From positions 1 to 6,325 of the forward strand of contig QHTP01000085.1 in NCBI GenBank assembly GCA_003220855.1: a stretch of 6,325 bases of DNA, in the 5' to 3' direction. Shown in pieces: positions 1 through 6,325 of the stretch. The stretch is from Gemmatimonadota bacterium. GTDB lineage: Bacteria > Gemmatimonadota > Gemmatimonadetes > Gemmatimonadales > GWC2-71-9. The number at the start of each line of letters is the position of its first letter. Within the stretch, counting starts at the first letter, position 1. A program made the translations under genes and the position numbers. Under the pieces are notes generated by a model. That model was not told the origin of the DNA. It saw only the letters and a program-made list of their open reading frames with translations, and did no database searches.

Positions 1-771
1 GTGCTGGATCGGGATGTCCAGGTAGGGGACGATCCGGGGCTCTCGCGCGACCAGCTCGACCAGGCGGTCGGTCAACCCCGCCGAGTAGACATAGAGCAGC
101 CGGTACCAGGGCACTCCGGTTCCGGCGAGGAGGGCCTCGAGCAGATCGGGCAGCGTGGGCGCGCCCCGCCCCGCATCGCGGCCGTAGTGCCCCAGGTCCT
201 GCGCCACCAGGTTGATCTCCTTCGCCCCCTGCGCCTCGAGCAGCTGCGCCTCGCGCACCAGACGCTCCAGCGGCTCCGAGCGGTGTTTTCCCCGCATCAG
301 CGGGATGGCACAGAACGCACAGGTGTGATCGCAGCCTTCGGAGATCTTCAGGTAGCGCACGTGGGCCTGGTCGCCCAGGAACTGGCGCACGCCTGGGTGA
401 GCCGCAACGGGGTCGTCGATCAACCCGCGCTCGGCGAGCGCCGGCACCAAGTGGTGGAGATCGGAGAATCCGAGAAACAGATCGACTTCCGGAATCTCCG
501 TTTGCAACTCTTGCTTGTATCGCTCGACCAGGCAGCCGACCGCGACGACCGCCTTCACGTCGCCCTGCGCCTTGAGACTCGTGGCCGAGAGGATCGCGTC
601 GATCGACTCCTGCTTGGCGGCGTCGATGAACCCGCAGGTGTTGACGAGGATCACGTCGGCGTGCGGGAGGTCCGACGTCACGACGGCGCCGTGCCCGACG
701 AGGTCGCCGACCAGGCGCTCGGAATCCACGGTCGCTTTGTCGCAGCCGAGCGAGACGATACCGAGCTTCAT
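1..771 (-). CDS. rimO: Ribosomal protein S12 methylthiotransferase RimO (C-terminus cut by window edge)
   Basis: This is a radical-SAM enzyme that adds a methylthio group to a conserved aspartate of ribosomal protein S12 in the cytoplasm. The 257 visible residues begin MKLGIVSLGC. Cys10, Cys46 (NTCGFID) and Cys80 (VGCL) match the three cysteines of the N-terminal MTTase domain that hold the auxiliary [4Fe-4S] cluster. The radical-SAM motif C-x3-C-x2-C is Cys147, Cys151 and Cys154 in KISEGCDHTCAFC, followed by IPLMRGKHRS. The later motifs NLVAQDL, YRLLYVYS and YLDIPIQH point to RimO rather than MiaB. The rest of the radical-SAM domain and the TRAM domain lie beyond position 1; full RimO is usually about 430-450 aa. 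The frame runs open to the window edge. The ATG overlaps the yajQ stop (ATGA) and has no good Shine-Dalgarno, so translational coupling is likely. One oddity is that the usual LGCPKNLVDSE block reads LGCDKATVDSE. Confidence 0.93.
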   Translation of the reverse strand, partial: MKLGIVSLGCDKATVDSERLVGDLVGHGAVVTSDLPHADVILVNTCGFIDAAKQESIDAILSATSLKAQGDVKAVVAVGCLVERYKQELQTEIPEVDLFLGFSDLHHLVPALAERGLIDDPVAAHPGVRQFLGDQAHVRYLKISEGCDHTCAFCAIPLMRGKHRSEPLERLVREAQLLEAQGAKEINLVAQDLGHYGRDAGRGAPTLPDLLEALLAGTGVPWYRLLYVYSAGLTDRLVELVAREPRIVPYLDIPIQH

Positions 772-1271
772 CCGCGGTAATTCCCGAACCTGAGCTCGAT
801 GCCCCAGTCCTGCGAGCGCAGGAACGTCATCACCTCCTGCAGCTCGTCCTTGGACGGCGACTGGACGCGCACTTCGTCGCCCTGAATCGACGCCTGGGCC
901 TTCTTGAATTTCTTCTCTTTGATCGCCTTGGCGATCGCCTTCGCCTTTTCCTGGGGGATCCCCTGGGTGAGCTTGATCTCGCGCCGCACGGTGTCGTTGG
1001 CCGCCGGCGTGACGGCTCCGAGCTCGAGGTTCTTCACCGGCACGTTGCGCTTGATGAGCTTCGACTGGAGCACGTCGAACAACGCTTTCATCTTGAAGTC
1101 GTCGTCGGCGACCAGGAGGAGGACGGCCTTGGCGCGGTCGAACGCGATCGAGGCCTTCGAGCCCTTGAAGTCGTAGCGCTGGGCGACCTCTTTGGTGGCT
1201 TGATTCACCGCGTTGTCGACCTCTTGGAGGTCGGCACCGGTGGAGATGTCGAACGAGGCTAACGCGGCCAT
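768..1271 (-). CDS. yajQ: YajQ family (UPF0234) nucleotide-binding protein
   Basis: This 167-aa cytosolic protein matches the YajQ/UPF0234 family along its whole length (family usually about 160-165 aa). Family hallmarks are SFDIS near the N-terminus, VDNAVNQATKEVAQRYDFKGS (residues about 18-38), an FDVLQSKLIKR block, IKLTQGIPQEKAKAIAKAIKEKK, and the C-terminal AQASIQGDEVRVQSPSKDELQEVM block with a terminal FGNYRG. Known members have two ferredoxin-like subdomains. Some, in Xanthomonas and Pseudomonas, bind cyclic di-GMP and act with a transcription factor; whether this one binds cyclic di-GMP cannot be read from the sequence. The ATG lies 26 nt after the sigma-factor stop and gives the expected N-terminus. 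No clean Shine-Dalgarno is visible, only G-rich sequence inside a small imperfect hairpin. The stop overlaps the rimO start by 4 nt, so the two are probably translated together. Confidence 0.93.
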   Translation of the reverse strand: MAALASFDISTGADLQEVDNAVNQATKEVAQRYDFKGSKASIAFDRAKAVLLLVADDDFKMKALFDVLQSKLIKRNVPVKNLELGAVTPAANDTVRREIKLTQGIPQEKAKAIAKAIKEKKFKKAQASIQGDEVRVQSPSKDELQEVMTFLRSQDWGIELRFGNYRG

Positions 1272-1272
1272 A

Positions 1273-1292
1273 GGGCGGTAATGTACCCGCCC
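1273..1292 (-). promoter_or_regulatory. Imperfect GC-rich hairpin just upstream of yajQ start
   Basis: In the 26-nt gap between the sigma-factor stop and the yajQ ATG, GGGCGGTA and TACcCGCCC (plus-strand reading) form a stem of about 8 bp with one bulged C and a 3-nt loop. No T-run follows, so it is not a typical intrinsic terminator. It occupies the place where a Shine-Dalgarno would lie and may modulate yajQ translation. It could also be chance in GC-rich DNA. Confidence 0.3.
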
Positions 1293-1297
1293 CGGAC

Positions 1298-2155
1298 CTA
1301 GAACAGGAAGCTTTCCAGCGCCCTGGCTCTCGAGACGTGGCGGAGGCGCGCCAGCGCCTTCTCTTTGATCTGTCGCACCCGCTCCCGCGTGATGCCGAGC
1401 AGCGAGCCGATCTCCTCGAGCGTCATGGGCTCCTGCCCCTCGAGGCCGAAATACAGCCTGAGGATCTTGGCTTCGCGCTCCTTGAGCGTCGCCAGCACCT
1501 CTTCGATCGACTCGGTGAGGGCGTGCTCGAAGATCTGGTCGTCGGGCCCGGGGTTGGTCGTGTCCGGCAGGTAGTCGAGCAGCTTGTTGTCCTCACCGGG
1601 GGTGAGGGGTGCGTCGAGGGACAGATGCGCCTGCGAGATGGACAGTGTCTTGGCGACTTCTTCCTCGGAGATATCCATGCCTTCGGCGATCTCTTCCACG
1701 GTCGGCTCGCGGCCGAGCTCTTGCAGGAGCGAGGCCGAGCGCTTGCCGATGCGATGCAGCGTGCCCGCCCGGTTGAGCGGCACCCGTACGATACGCGACT
1801 GCTCGGCGAGTGCCTGGAGGATCGCTTGGCGGATCCACCACACGGCGTAGGAGATGAACTTGATCCCCTTGGTCTCGTCGAACTTGTGGGCCGCCCTGAT
1901 CAGCCCGAGGTTGCCCTCGTTGATCAGATCCGAGAGGGAGACGCCCTGGTTCTGGTATTTCTTGGCGACGGAGACGACGAACCGGAGATTGGAGCGGACG
2001 AGCTTGTCCAACGCCTCCTCGTCCCCGCGCTTGATGCGCTGGGCCAGCGTGACCTCTTCCTCGCGCGTGATCAGCGGATACTGGCTGATCTCGCGCAGGT
2101 ACTGATCGAGCGATCCCTCGTCGAACGAGGCTCGCTTCGCGGTGTTGAGTTGCAT
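1298..2155 (-). CDS. rpoD: Short RpoD/SigA-type sigma-70 factor, FCB-like
   Basis: This 285-aa sigma factor directs RNA polymerase to promoters. Region 1.2 lies at about 14-45 (SLDQYLREISQYPLI). Region 2 follows, with core-binding DLINEGNLGLIRAA (76-89) and region 2.3/2.4 FISYAVWWIRQAILQALAEQ (100-119). Region 3 spans about 127-180. The 3.2 finger covers DAPLTPGEDNKLLDYLPD (181-198). Region 4.2 has a helix-turn-helix, MTLEEIGSLLGITRERVRQI (244-263). Region 1.1 and the large non-conserved insert of proteobacterial RpoD are absent. The length and the ILQALAEQSRIVR string resemble Bacteroidetes primary sigma factors as I recall them. It is therefore probably the housekeeping sigma, though a group 2 paralogue is possible since the rest of the genome is not visible. 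The ATG start is supported by a strong Shine-Dalgarno 7 nt upstream. The start of lepB lies upstream in the same direction, 53 nt away across a gap containing a 9-bp hairpin. Confidence 0.9.
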   Translation of the reverse strand: MQLNTAKRASFDEGSLDQYLREISQYPLITREEEVTLAQRIKRGDEEALDKLVRSNLRFVVSVAKKYQNQGVSLSDLINEGNLGLIRAAHKFDETKGIKFISYAVWWIRQAILQALAEQSRIVRVPLNRAGTLHRIGKRSASLLQELGREPTVEEIAEGMDISEEEVAKTLSISQAHLSLDAPLTPGEDNKLLDYLPDTTNPGPDDQIFEHALTESIEEVLATLKEREAKILRLYFGLEGQEPMTLEEIGSLLGITRERVRQIKEKALARLRHVSRARALESFLF

Positions 2156-2162
2156 GGCCTAG

Positions 2163-2171
2163 TCACCCTCC
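2163..2171 (-). promoter_or_regulatory. Strong Shine-Dalgarno of the sigma-factor gene
   Basis: On the coding strand the sequence reads GGAGGGTGA, ending 7 nt before the ATG at 2155. It is the clearest ribosome-binding site in the window and fixes the sigma-factor start. Most other genes here have weak or no such site, which suggests strong independent translation of the sigma factor. Confidence 0.7.
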
Positions 2172-2176
2172 AGGCG

Positions 2177-2199
2177 CGAACAACGCCGCACGTTGTTCG
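2177..2199 (-). repeat. Perfect 9-bp inverted repeat in the lepB-sigma gap
   Basis: The arms CGAACAACG and CGTTGTTCG are perfect reverse complements separated by a 5-nt loop (CCGCA on the plus strand). The element sits between the lepB stop (2209) and the sigma-factor Shine-Dalgarno (2163-2171), in a 53-nt gap. Downstream on the transcribed strand there is no T-run, so a standard intrinsic terminator is unlikely. It could be an mRNA hairpin that sets processing or translation between lepB and the sigma gene, or a dyad operator for a regulator. The arms contain CGAAC/GTTCG, but the 13-nt spacing is too wide for a Gram-positive-type LexA box. Confidence 0.55.
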
Positions 2200-2208
2200 A
2201 CGACGGCT

Positions 2209-2979
2209 TCACCGGATGATCGAGCCGAGCCGGTGCCAGCGGATATCGGTCAACCAGGGCAGCGCGTCGTGCGCCTCCCGGTCGTAGCTGAAATACACGA
2301 CGAGCGGCCGTCCCTTGATCGCCGCGGCGTCGACGAAGCCCCAGTAGCGGGAATCCGCCGAGTTGTCGCGGTTGTCCCCCAGCACGAAATACCTCCCGGC
2401 CGGAACGACCAGCGGACCCCACGTGTCGCGGGTCGGGTGATAGTTGCGGGCCCCGCTCCCACCGCCGAGCAGATAGTCCCGCTGCCAGTTGAACTCCGGA
2501 TCGTACACGTCGTGACCCGGGTCCACGCGCTGCACGTAGCGCTCGGCGAGGGGGTCGTCGTTCACGCGAACCTCCCCGCCGCGCATCTCCACCGTGTCGC
2601 CCGGGACGCCGATCACGCGCTTGACGTAGTTGAGCTCGGGATTCTTGGGGTACGCGAACACGATCACGTCGCCGCGCCGCGGCGACTCGAAGCCCGGCAG
2701 GCGGGCCTTGGTCCCGGGAATCTGCGCGCCGTACACCGCCTTGTTCACGAACAGGAAGTCCCCGGCGAGCAAGGTTCGCTCCATGCTGCCCGACGGAATC
2801 TGGAATGCTTCAACGAGGAAGGTCTTGATGATGACGAAGAGAATGACGGCCATGCCGACCGAGCGCAGCCAGTTGTCGAACCAGCGACCGAGTCGCGACT
2901 GGCGCTTTTCAACGGGGGCGACGGGTACCGACGCGGTGCGCGCGCCCGGACCTCCCCGCGGTGCCCCCAAGTCAAGCAT
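2209..2979 (-). CDS. lepB: Signal peptidase I (LepB)
   Basis: This membrane-bound serine protease removes signal peptides from exported proteins on the outer face of the cytoplasmic membrane. The product is 256 aa. A hydrophobic anchor (about 40-57, VGMAVILFVIIKTFLVEA) is followed directly by the catalytic box FQIPSGSMERTL with nucleophile Ser65. The general base is Lys120 in NYVKRVIGVPGD. Later boxes include RRGDVIVF (about 101-108) and GDNRDNSADSRYWG (about 202-214). I chose the ATG at 2979. The frame is open further upstream to 3087, but that extension is low-complexity, lies out of frame over the 84-aa gene, and would make a 292-aa protein without adding a domain. The chosen ATG follows that gene's TAA by 10 nt, and only a weak AAAAGG precedes it. 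One anchor segment, rather than the two of E. coli LepB, is the common pattern in many phyla. Confidence 0.93.
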   Translation of the reverse strand: MLDLGAPRGGPGARTASVPVAPVEKRQSRLGRWFDNWLRSVGMAVILFVIIKTFLVEAFQIPSGSMERTLLAGDFLFVNKAVYGAQIPGTKARLPGFESPRRGDVIVFAYPKNPELNYVKRVIGVPGDTVEMRGGEVRVNDDPLAERYVQRVDPGHDVYDPEFNWQRDYLLGGGSGARNYHPTRDTWGPLVVPAGRYFVLGDNRDNSADSRYWGFVDAAAIKGRPLVVYFSYDREAHDALPWLTDIRWHRLGSIIR

Positions 2980-2989
2980 GCCTTTTACT

Positions 2990-3244
2990 TTACCCACGCC
3001 GCCCGCCGGACGCAACGGTAATCGCCCATCCGCGGGCCGCTCCCCAGCGCCGCACCCGATCGCGGAACGCGTCCGGCGGGTCGCCATGCATTACTCGGGC
3101 CGCCAGGCACGCCGTCTCGCCCTCGCGCTCGACGCGGACCCACGACACCACCACGTCGCTCAGCGCGCCGAGCGCCGTCCGCTCGAGCGGCGAGCCGCCG
3201 AGCGACAGAATGATCACCAGCGATTCGTGATCCACCGGACGCAC
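2990..3244 (-). CDS. Small hypothetical protein upstream of lepB
   Basis: I do not recognise this 84-aa protein. It has a GTG start and a TAA stop 10 nt before the lepB ATG. Evidence that it is real: codon third positions are overwhelmingly G or C across the frame, as in the neighbouring genes; it fills an otherwise empty 330-nt interval in the same orientation; and it sits tightly against lepB. It begins with a hydrophobic stretch (ESLVIILSLGG), then an alternating segment (SDVVVSWVRVEREG), a single Cys in ETACLAARV, and a basic C-terminal part (DRVRRWGAARGW). It has no clear signal peptide or transmembrane helix, so it is probably a small cytosolic alpha/beta protein. No Shine-Dalgarno precedes the GTG. 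That is the furthest upstream start, since an in-frame stop lies at 3293-3295, and a start a few codons later is possible. Confidence 0.55.
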   Translation of the reverse strand: MRPVDHESLVIILSLGGSPLERTALGALSDVVVSWVRVEREGETACLAARVMHGDPPDAFRDRVRRWGAARGWAITVASGGRRG

Positions 3245-3287
3245 GCTAACGCGTCCGGCGTGAGGGGCGTCACCGTCTTGTTGCGGT

Positions 3288-3301
3288 CGGGATCAATCCC
3301 G
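3288..3301. repeat. Short palindrome between the ALDH gene and the lepB group
   Basis: CGGGAT and ATCCCG flank a 2-nt centre (CA). It lies in the 66-nt gap between the aldehyde dehydrogenase stop and the 84-aa gene, the largest gap in the window and the only likely place for a promoter of the lepB-sigma-yajQ-rimO group. I could not find a convincing -35/-10 or -24/-12 pair there. The palindrome could be a regulator site, or chance. Confidence 0.3.
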
Positions 3302-3310
3302 CGCGCTACG

Positions 3311-4801
3311 CTACGCCTCGGTGTCGAGTTGCGCGCGCTGCAGCCGCCCGGAGAAGTCGACGTAGACAACCTTCGTCTCTGAATAGAAATCGTACACTTC
3401 CCAGCCGCCTTCACGGTGCCCGTTGCCGGTTTGCTTCACGCCGCCGAACGGCAGGTGCGCCTCGGCACCGATGGTCGGCGCGTTGACGTAGGTGATGCCG
3501 GTGTCGAGCTCACCCATCGCCCGAAACGCGGCGTTCACATCCCGCGTGTAGAGCGAGCTGGACAGCCCGTAGGGCACATCGTTGTTGACGCGGATCGCCT
3601 CGTCGAGCGAGCCCACCTTGATCACGGCGAGCACCGGACCGAAGATCTCCTGCTGCTCGACCGGCATCCCGGGCGTGACGCCCGTCAGCACGGTCGGCTG
3701 GTAGAACCAGCCGCGCTCGAGCCCCTTGCCCGTGGCCCGCTCGCCGCCGATCAGTACGCGCGCGCCGTCCTGGCGGCCGACGCCGACGTAGTATTCGACC
3801 TTCTTCAGCGCGTCCTCATTGATGAGGGGTCCGACGTCGGTCTTCTCGTCCAGGCCGGGCCCGAGCCGCAGCCGGCCGGCGCGATCGCACAGCATCTGCA
3901 CCAGCCGGTCGTGGACACGTTCGTGCACCACCAGGCGGCTGGTCGCGGTGCAGCGCTGGCCGGTGGTGCCGAACGCGCCCCACAGCACGCCTTCCAGCGC
4001 CAGGTCCAGATCCGCGTCGTCCATCACGATCATCGCGTTCTTGCCGCCCATTTCGAGCGACAGGCGCTTGTGCATCCGGCCGCACGTGGCCCCGATGATC
4101 GCTCCGGTTTCGGTCGAGCCGGTGAACGAGATCACCGGCACGTCCGGGTGCTCGACCATCGCCCGACCCACGACCGACCCCTCCCCGTGCACGAGCTGCA
4201 CGACCTCGGCAGGCAGACCCGCTTCGAGCAGCACCTCCACCAGGAGGTGCGCCGTGTGGGGCACGTCTTCGGCCGGCTTCAAGATCACCGCGTTCCCGCA
4301 CAACAGCGCCGGAAACATCTTCCACGTCGGGATGGCAAGCGGGAAATTGAACGGCGTGATCAGTCCCGCGACGCCGATCGGCCGGCGGAAGCTCATCGCC
4401 CACTTGTTGCGCAGCTCGGAGGGCACGGTGCGCCCGAACAGCCGCCGGCCTTCCGTATGCGCGTAGTGGGCGGTGTCGATCCCCTCCTGCACGTCACCCC
4501 GGGTCTCGGCCACCACCTTTCCCATCTCGCGCGTCATGGCGCGCGCGATGGCGTCCTTGCGCTGCACCAGCAGATCCCCCACGCGGTGCAGCACCTCGCC
4601 CCGGACCGGCGCGGGTGTCCTGGACCATTGGGCGAACCCGCGCTGGGCCGACGCGACGGCGCGGGCCACGTCCTCGGGACCGGAGCGAGGGAAGCAGCCG
4701 ATGACGTCGTCGCGATCGGCCGGGTTGCGGTTTTCGAAGTACGCGCCCGTCGCGGGAGCGACCCACTGGCCGCCAATGAAGTTCTTGAAGGTCTCGGTCA
4801 T
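3311..4801 (-). CDS. NAD(P)-dependent aldehyde dehydrogenase
   Basis: This 496-aa cytosolic enzyme of the ALDH superfamily oxidises an aldehyde to a carboxylic acid with NAD(P)+. All key residues are present: the oxyanion-hole Asn152 in TPFNFP, cofactor-contacting Lys175 in LKPAED, the Rossmann-fold FTGSTETG (226-233), general base Glu250 in LEMGGKNA, nucleophile Cys284 in GTTGQRCTATSR, EIFGPV (385-390), and PFGGVKQTGNGHREGG (451-466). The length is normal. The ITPFNFPLAIPTWKMFPAL block with GNGHREGG resembles semialdehyde dehydrogenases such as the ketoglutarate-semialdehyde or aminoadipate-semialdehyde types. The ALDH7 hallmark GGNNA is replaced by GGKNA, so I do not assign a substrate. The ATG is 6 nt after the stop of the upstream membrane-protein gene and has no Shine-Dalgarno, so it is probably translated by coupling. 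Confidence 0.93.
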   Translation of the reverse strand: MTETFKNFIGGQWVAPATGAYFENRNPADRDDVIGCFPRSGPEDVARAVASAQRGFAQWSRTPAPVRGEVLHRVGDLLVQRKDAIARAMTREMGKVVAETRGDVQEGIDTAHYAHTEGRRLFGRTVPSELRNKWAMSFRRPIGVAGLITPFNFPLAIPTWKMFPALLCGNAVILKPAEDVPHTAHLLVEVLLEAGLPAEVVQLVHGEGSVVGRAMVEHPDVPVISFTGSTETGAIIGATCGRMHKRLSLEMGGKNAMIVMDDADLDLALEGVLWGAFGTTGQRCTATSRLVVHERVHDRLVQMLCDRAGRLRLGPGLDEKTDVGPLINEDALKKVEYYVGVGRQDGARVLIGGERATGKGLERGWFYQPTVLTGVTPGMPVEQQEIFGPVLAVIKVGSLDEAIRVNNDVPYGLSSSLYTRDVNAAFRAMGELDTGITYVNAPTIGAEAHLPFGGVKQTGNGHREGGWEVYDFYSETKVVYVDFSGRLQRAQLDTEA

Positions 4802-4807
4802 GCGTGG

Positions 4808-5304
4808 TCAGCGTGGCGTGGGGGTGACATCGGGACAGATCCATACGGCTGTCGCCCGGGCGCCGACCCGAGGCAGCACTTCCCGCGTGAGCAACAGGAT
4901 ACCCCAGATGATCAATAGTTGTGAGATGACGTGCGCCGCGCCGAGCCGCCGCTTCCAGGAGGAGATGCTGGACCACAATCCCGCGGCGATGACCGTGGTG
5001 ACACCCGCCAGATAGAAGATCAGGTGCAGGCCGCAGCCGTGGGTGTAGGGCCAGATGCCGGGCGCGACGCCGACCGCGACGAGCACGCCGAGCACGACCT
5101 TGGCCCACGTGCCGACTCGCCCGCCGCCACCGAGCGGTGCGACGCCGCTTCGCGGCGTCACGGTTGAGAGCGACGGCCGCTTCGCGGTCGGCTCGTCACT
5201 CGCTCCGCGGCCCAGCGTCGGGTCCGCGTTGGGGAGCTTCTTGAGCAGCCGATCGACCTCCGCCATCTCTTTGTCCCAGTCGCGCTCTTTATCGCTTCCC
5301 GCCA

Positions 5305-5305
<1 letters not shown>
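4808..5305 (-). CDS. Hypothetical membrane protein with three predicted helices
   Basis: I do not recognise this 165-aa protein. The N-terminal 65 residues are hydrophilic and probably cytoplasmic. They start with a charged helical stretch (ERDWDKEMAEVDRLLKKLP) and then a Pro/Ser/Thr/Gly-rich linker. Three hydrophobic segments follow: about 67-86 (TWAKVVLGVLVAVGVAPGIW), 93-112 (LHLIFYLAGVTTVIAAGLWS) and 124-141 (AHVISQLLIIWGILLLTREV). The short tail has one Cys at 157. The loop between helices 1 and 2 carries WPYTHGCGLH, with Cys91 and His89/His94, which is worth checking for conservation. The GTG start overlaps the last base of the activator stop (TAGTG), and GGGAGG lies 4 nt upstream. A later ATG at codon 14 is a possible alternative. 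The placement between a sigma-54 activator and an aldehyde dehydrogenase suggests co-expression but not a function. Confidence 0.75.
5141..5159. repeat. 8-bp perfect inverted repeat inside the membrane-protein gene
   Basis: GACGCCGC and GCGGCGTC flank a 3-nt loop (TTC on the plus strand). The core GCCGCTTCGCGG (5144-5155) recurs as a direct repeat at 5176-5187. Both copies fall in the coding sequence of the low-complexity linker (residues about 40-55), where protein constraint is weak. No T-run follows on either strand. It may be a small palindromic repeat or just GC-rich chance. Confidence 0.35.

Positions 5306-6325
<1,020 letters not shown>

Noticed and set aside
1..780. Open frame of 259 aa on the plus strand
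   Set aside because: It is antisense to rimO, which has clear family motifs. Long antisense frames arise readily in DNA with high third-position GC, and the translation has no recognisable domain.
2177..2199. LexA/SOS box reading of the inverted repeat
   Set aside because: CGAAC and GTTCG are present but separated by 13 nt instead of about 4, and the genes are not typical SOS genes.
2177..2199. Intrinsic terminator after lepB
   Set aside because: There is no T-tract on the downstream side of the stem; the Shine-Dalgarno of the next gene follows instead.
1337..2287. Open frame of 316 aa on the plus strand
   Set aside because: It is the antisense shadow of the sigma factor; the composition is dominated by Leu/Arg/Glu/Asp with no motif.
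2233..3021. Open frame of 262 aa on the plus strand
   Set aside because: It is antisense to lepB with no domain, and lies in the same mirrored-codon phase as the other shadows.
2980..3087. 36-residue N-terminal extension of LepB
   Set aside because: Low-complexity residues with no family match that would run through the 84-aa gene in another frame; the ATG at 2979 gives a normal signal peptidase N-terminus.
3245..3310. Sigma-70 or sigma-54 promoter in the 66-nt gap
   Set aside because: A TTGATC-like hexamer has no partner at the right distance, and no TGGC-N8-GC pair is visible. An FCB-type promoter cannot be excluded but is not shown.
3816..4403. Alternative minus-strand frame of 195 aa inside the aldehyde dehydrogenase gene
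   Set aside because: Out-of-frame shadow with Arg/Gly/Ala-rich, motif-free product.
3416..4918. Open frame of 500 aa on the plus strand
   Set aside because: Impressive in length but exactly antisense to the aldehyde dehydrogenase. It is rich in His/Arg/Gln from reversed GC-rich codons and has no fold-like pattern.

Overview
The window is GC-rich (about two thirds G+C by eye), densely coding bacterial chromosome. Every gene I can support lies on the minus strand. The best lineage clue is the short sigma factor at 1298-2155. It lacks region 1.1, and its region 2.4 (WWIRQAILQALAEQSRIVRVP, residues 106-126) looks like the primary sigma of the Bacteroidetes/FCB superphylum as I remember it. Together with the high GC this suggests Gemmatimonadota. 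That is an inference from motifs, not a database match.

In transcription order (high to low coordinates) the layout is as follows. (1) The C-terminal part of a sigma-54-dependent, NtrC/NtrX-like activator, cut by the window edge (5305-6325). (2) A 165-aa unrecognised protein with three predicted membrane helices (4808-5305), overlapping the activator by 1 nt. (3) An NAD(P)-dependent aldehyde dehydrogenase (3311-4801), starting 6 nt after the previous stop. (4) A 66-nt gap holding a short palindrome. (5) An 84-aa hypothetical protein (2990-3244). (6) Signal peptidase I, lepB (2209-2979), starting 10 nt further on. (7) The short sigma-70 factor (1298-2155), preceded by a 9-bp hairpin and a strong Shine-Dalgarno. 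(8) YajQ (768-1271). (9) rimO (1-771), joined to yajQ by an ATGA overlap and cut at its C-terminus by the window start.

No gap exceeds 66 nt, and I see no convincing intrinsic terminator. Genes 1-3 form one tightly packed group and genes 5-9 another, and read-through between them is possible. The second group is housekeeping: export processing (LepB), transcription initiation (sigma), a nucleotide-binding YajQ protein, and ribosomal protein S12 modification (RimO). The first group pairs a stress- or nutrient-type regulator with a small membrane protein and an aldehyde oxidiser. Nothing identifies the substrate or a direct functional link.

I do not see a clearly novel system, phage, mobile element, CRISPR array or RNA gene. 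The points most worth a second look are the two unrecognised small proteins, the hairpin ahead of the sigma factor, the FCB-type sigma, and a G-run cluster in the activator linker. No stretch over 300 nt is without a gene.
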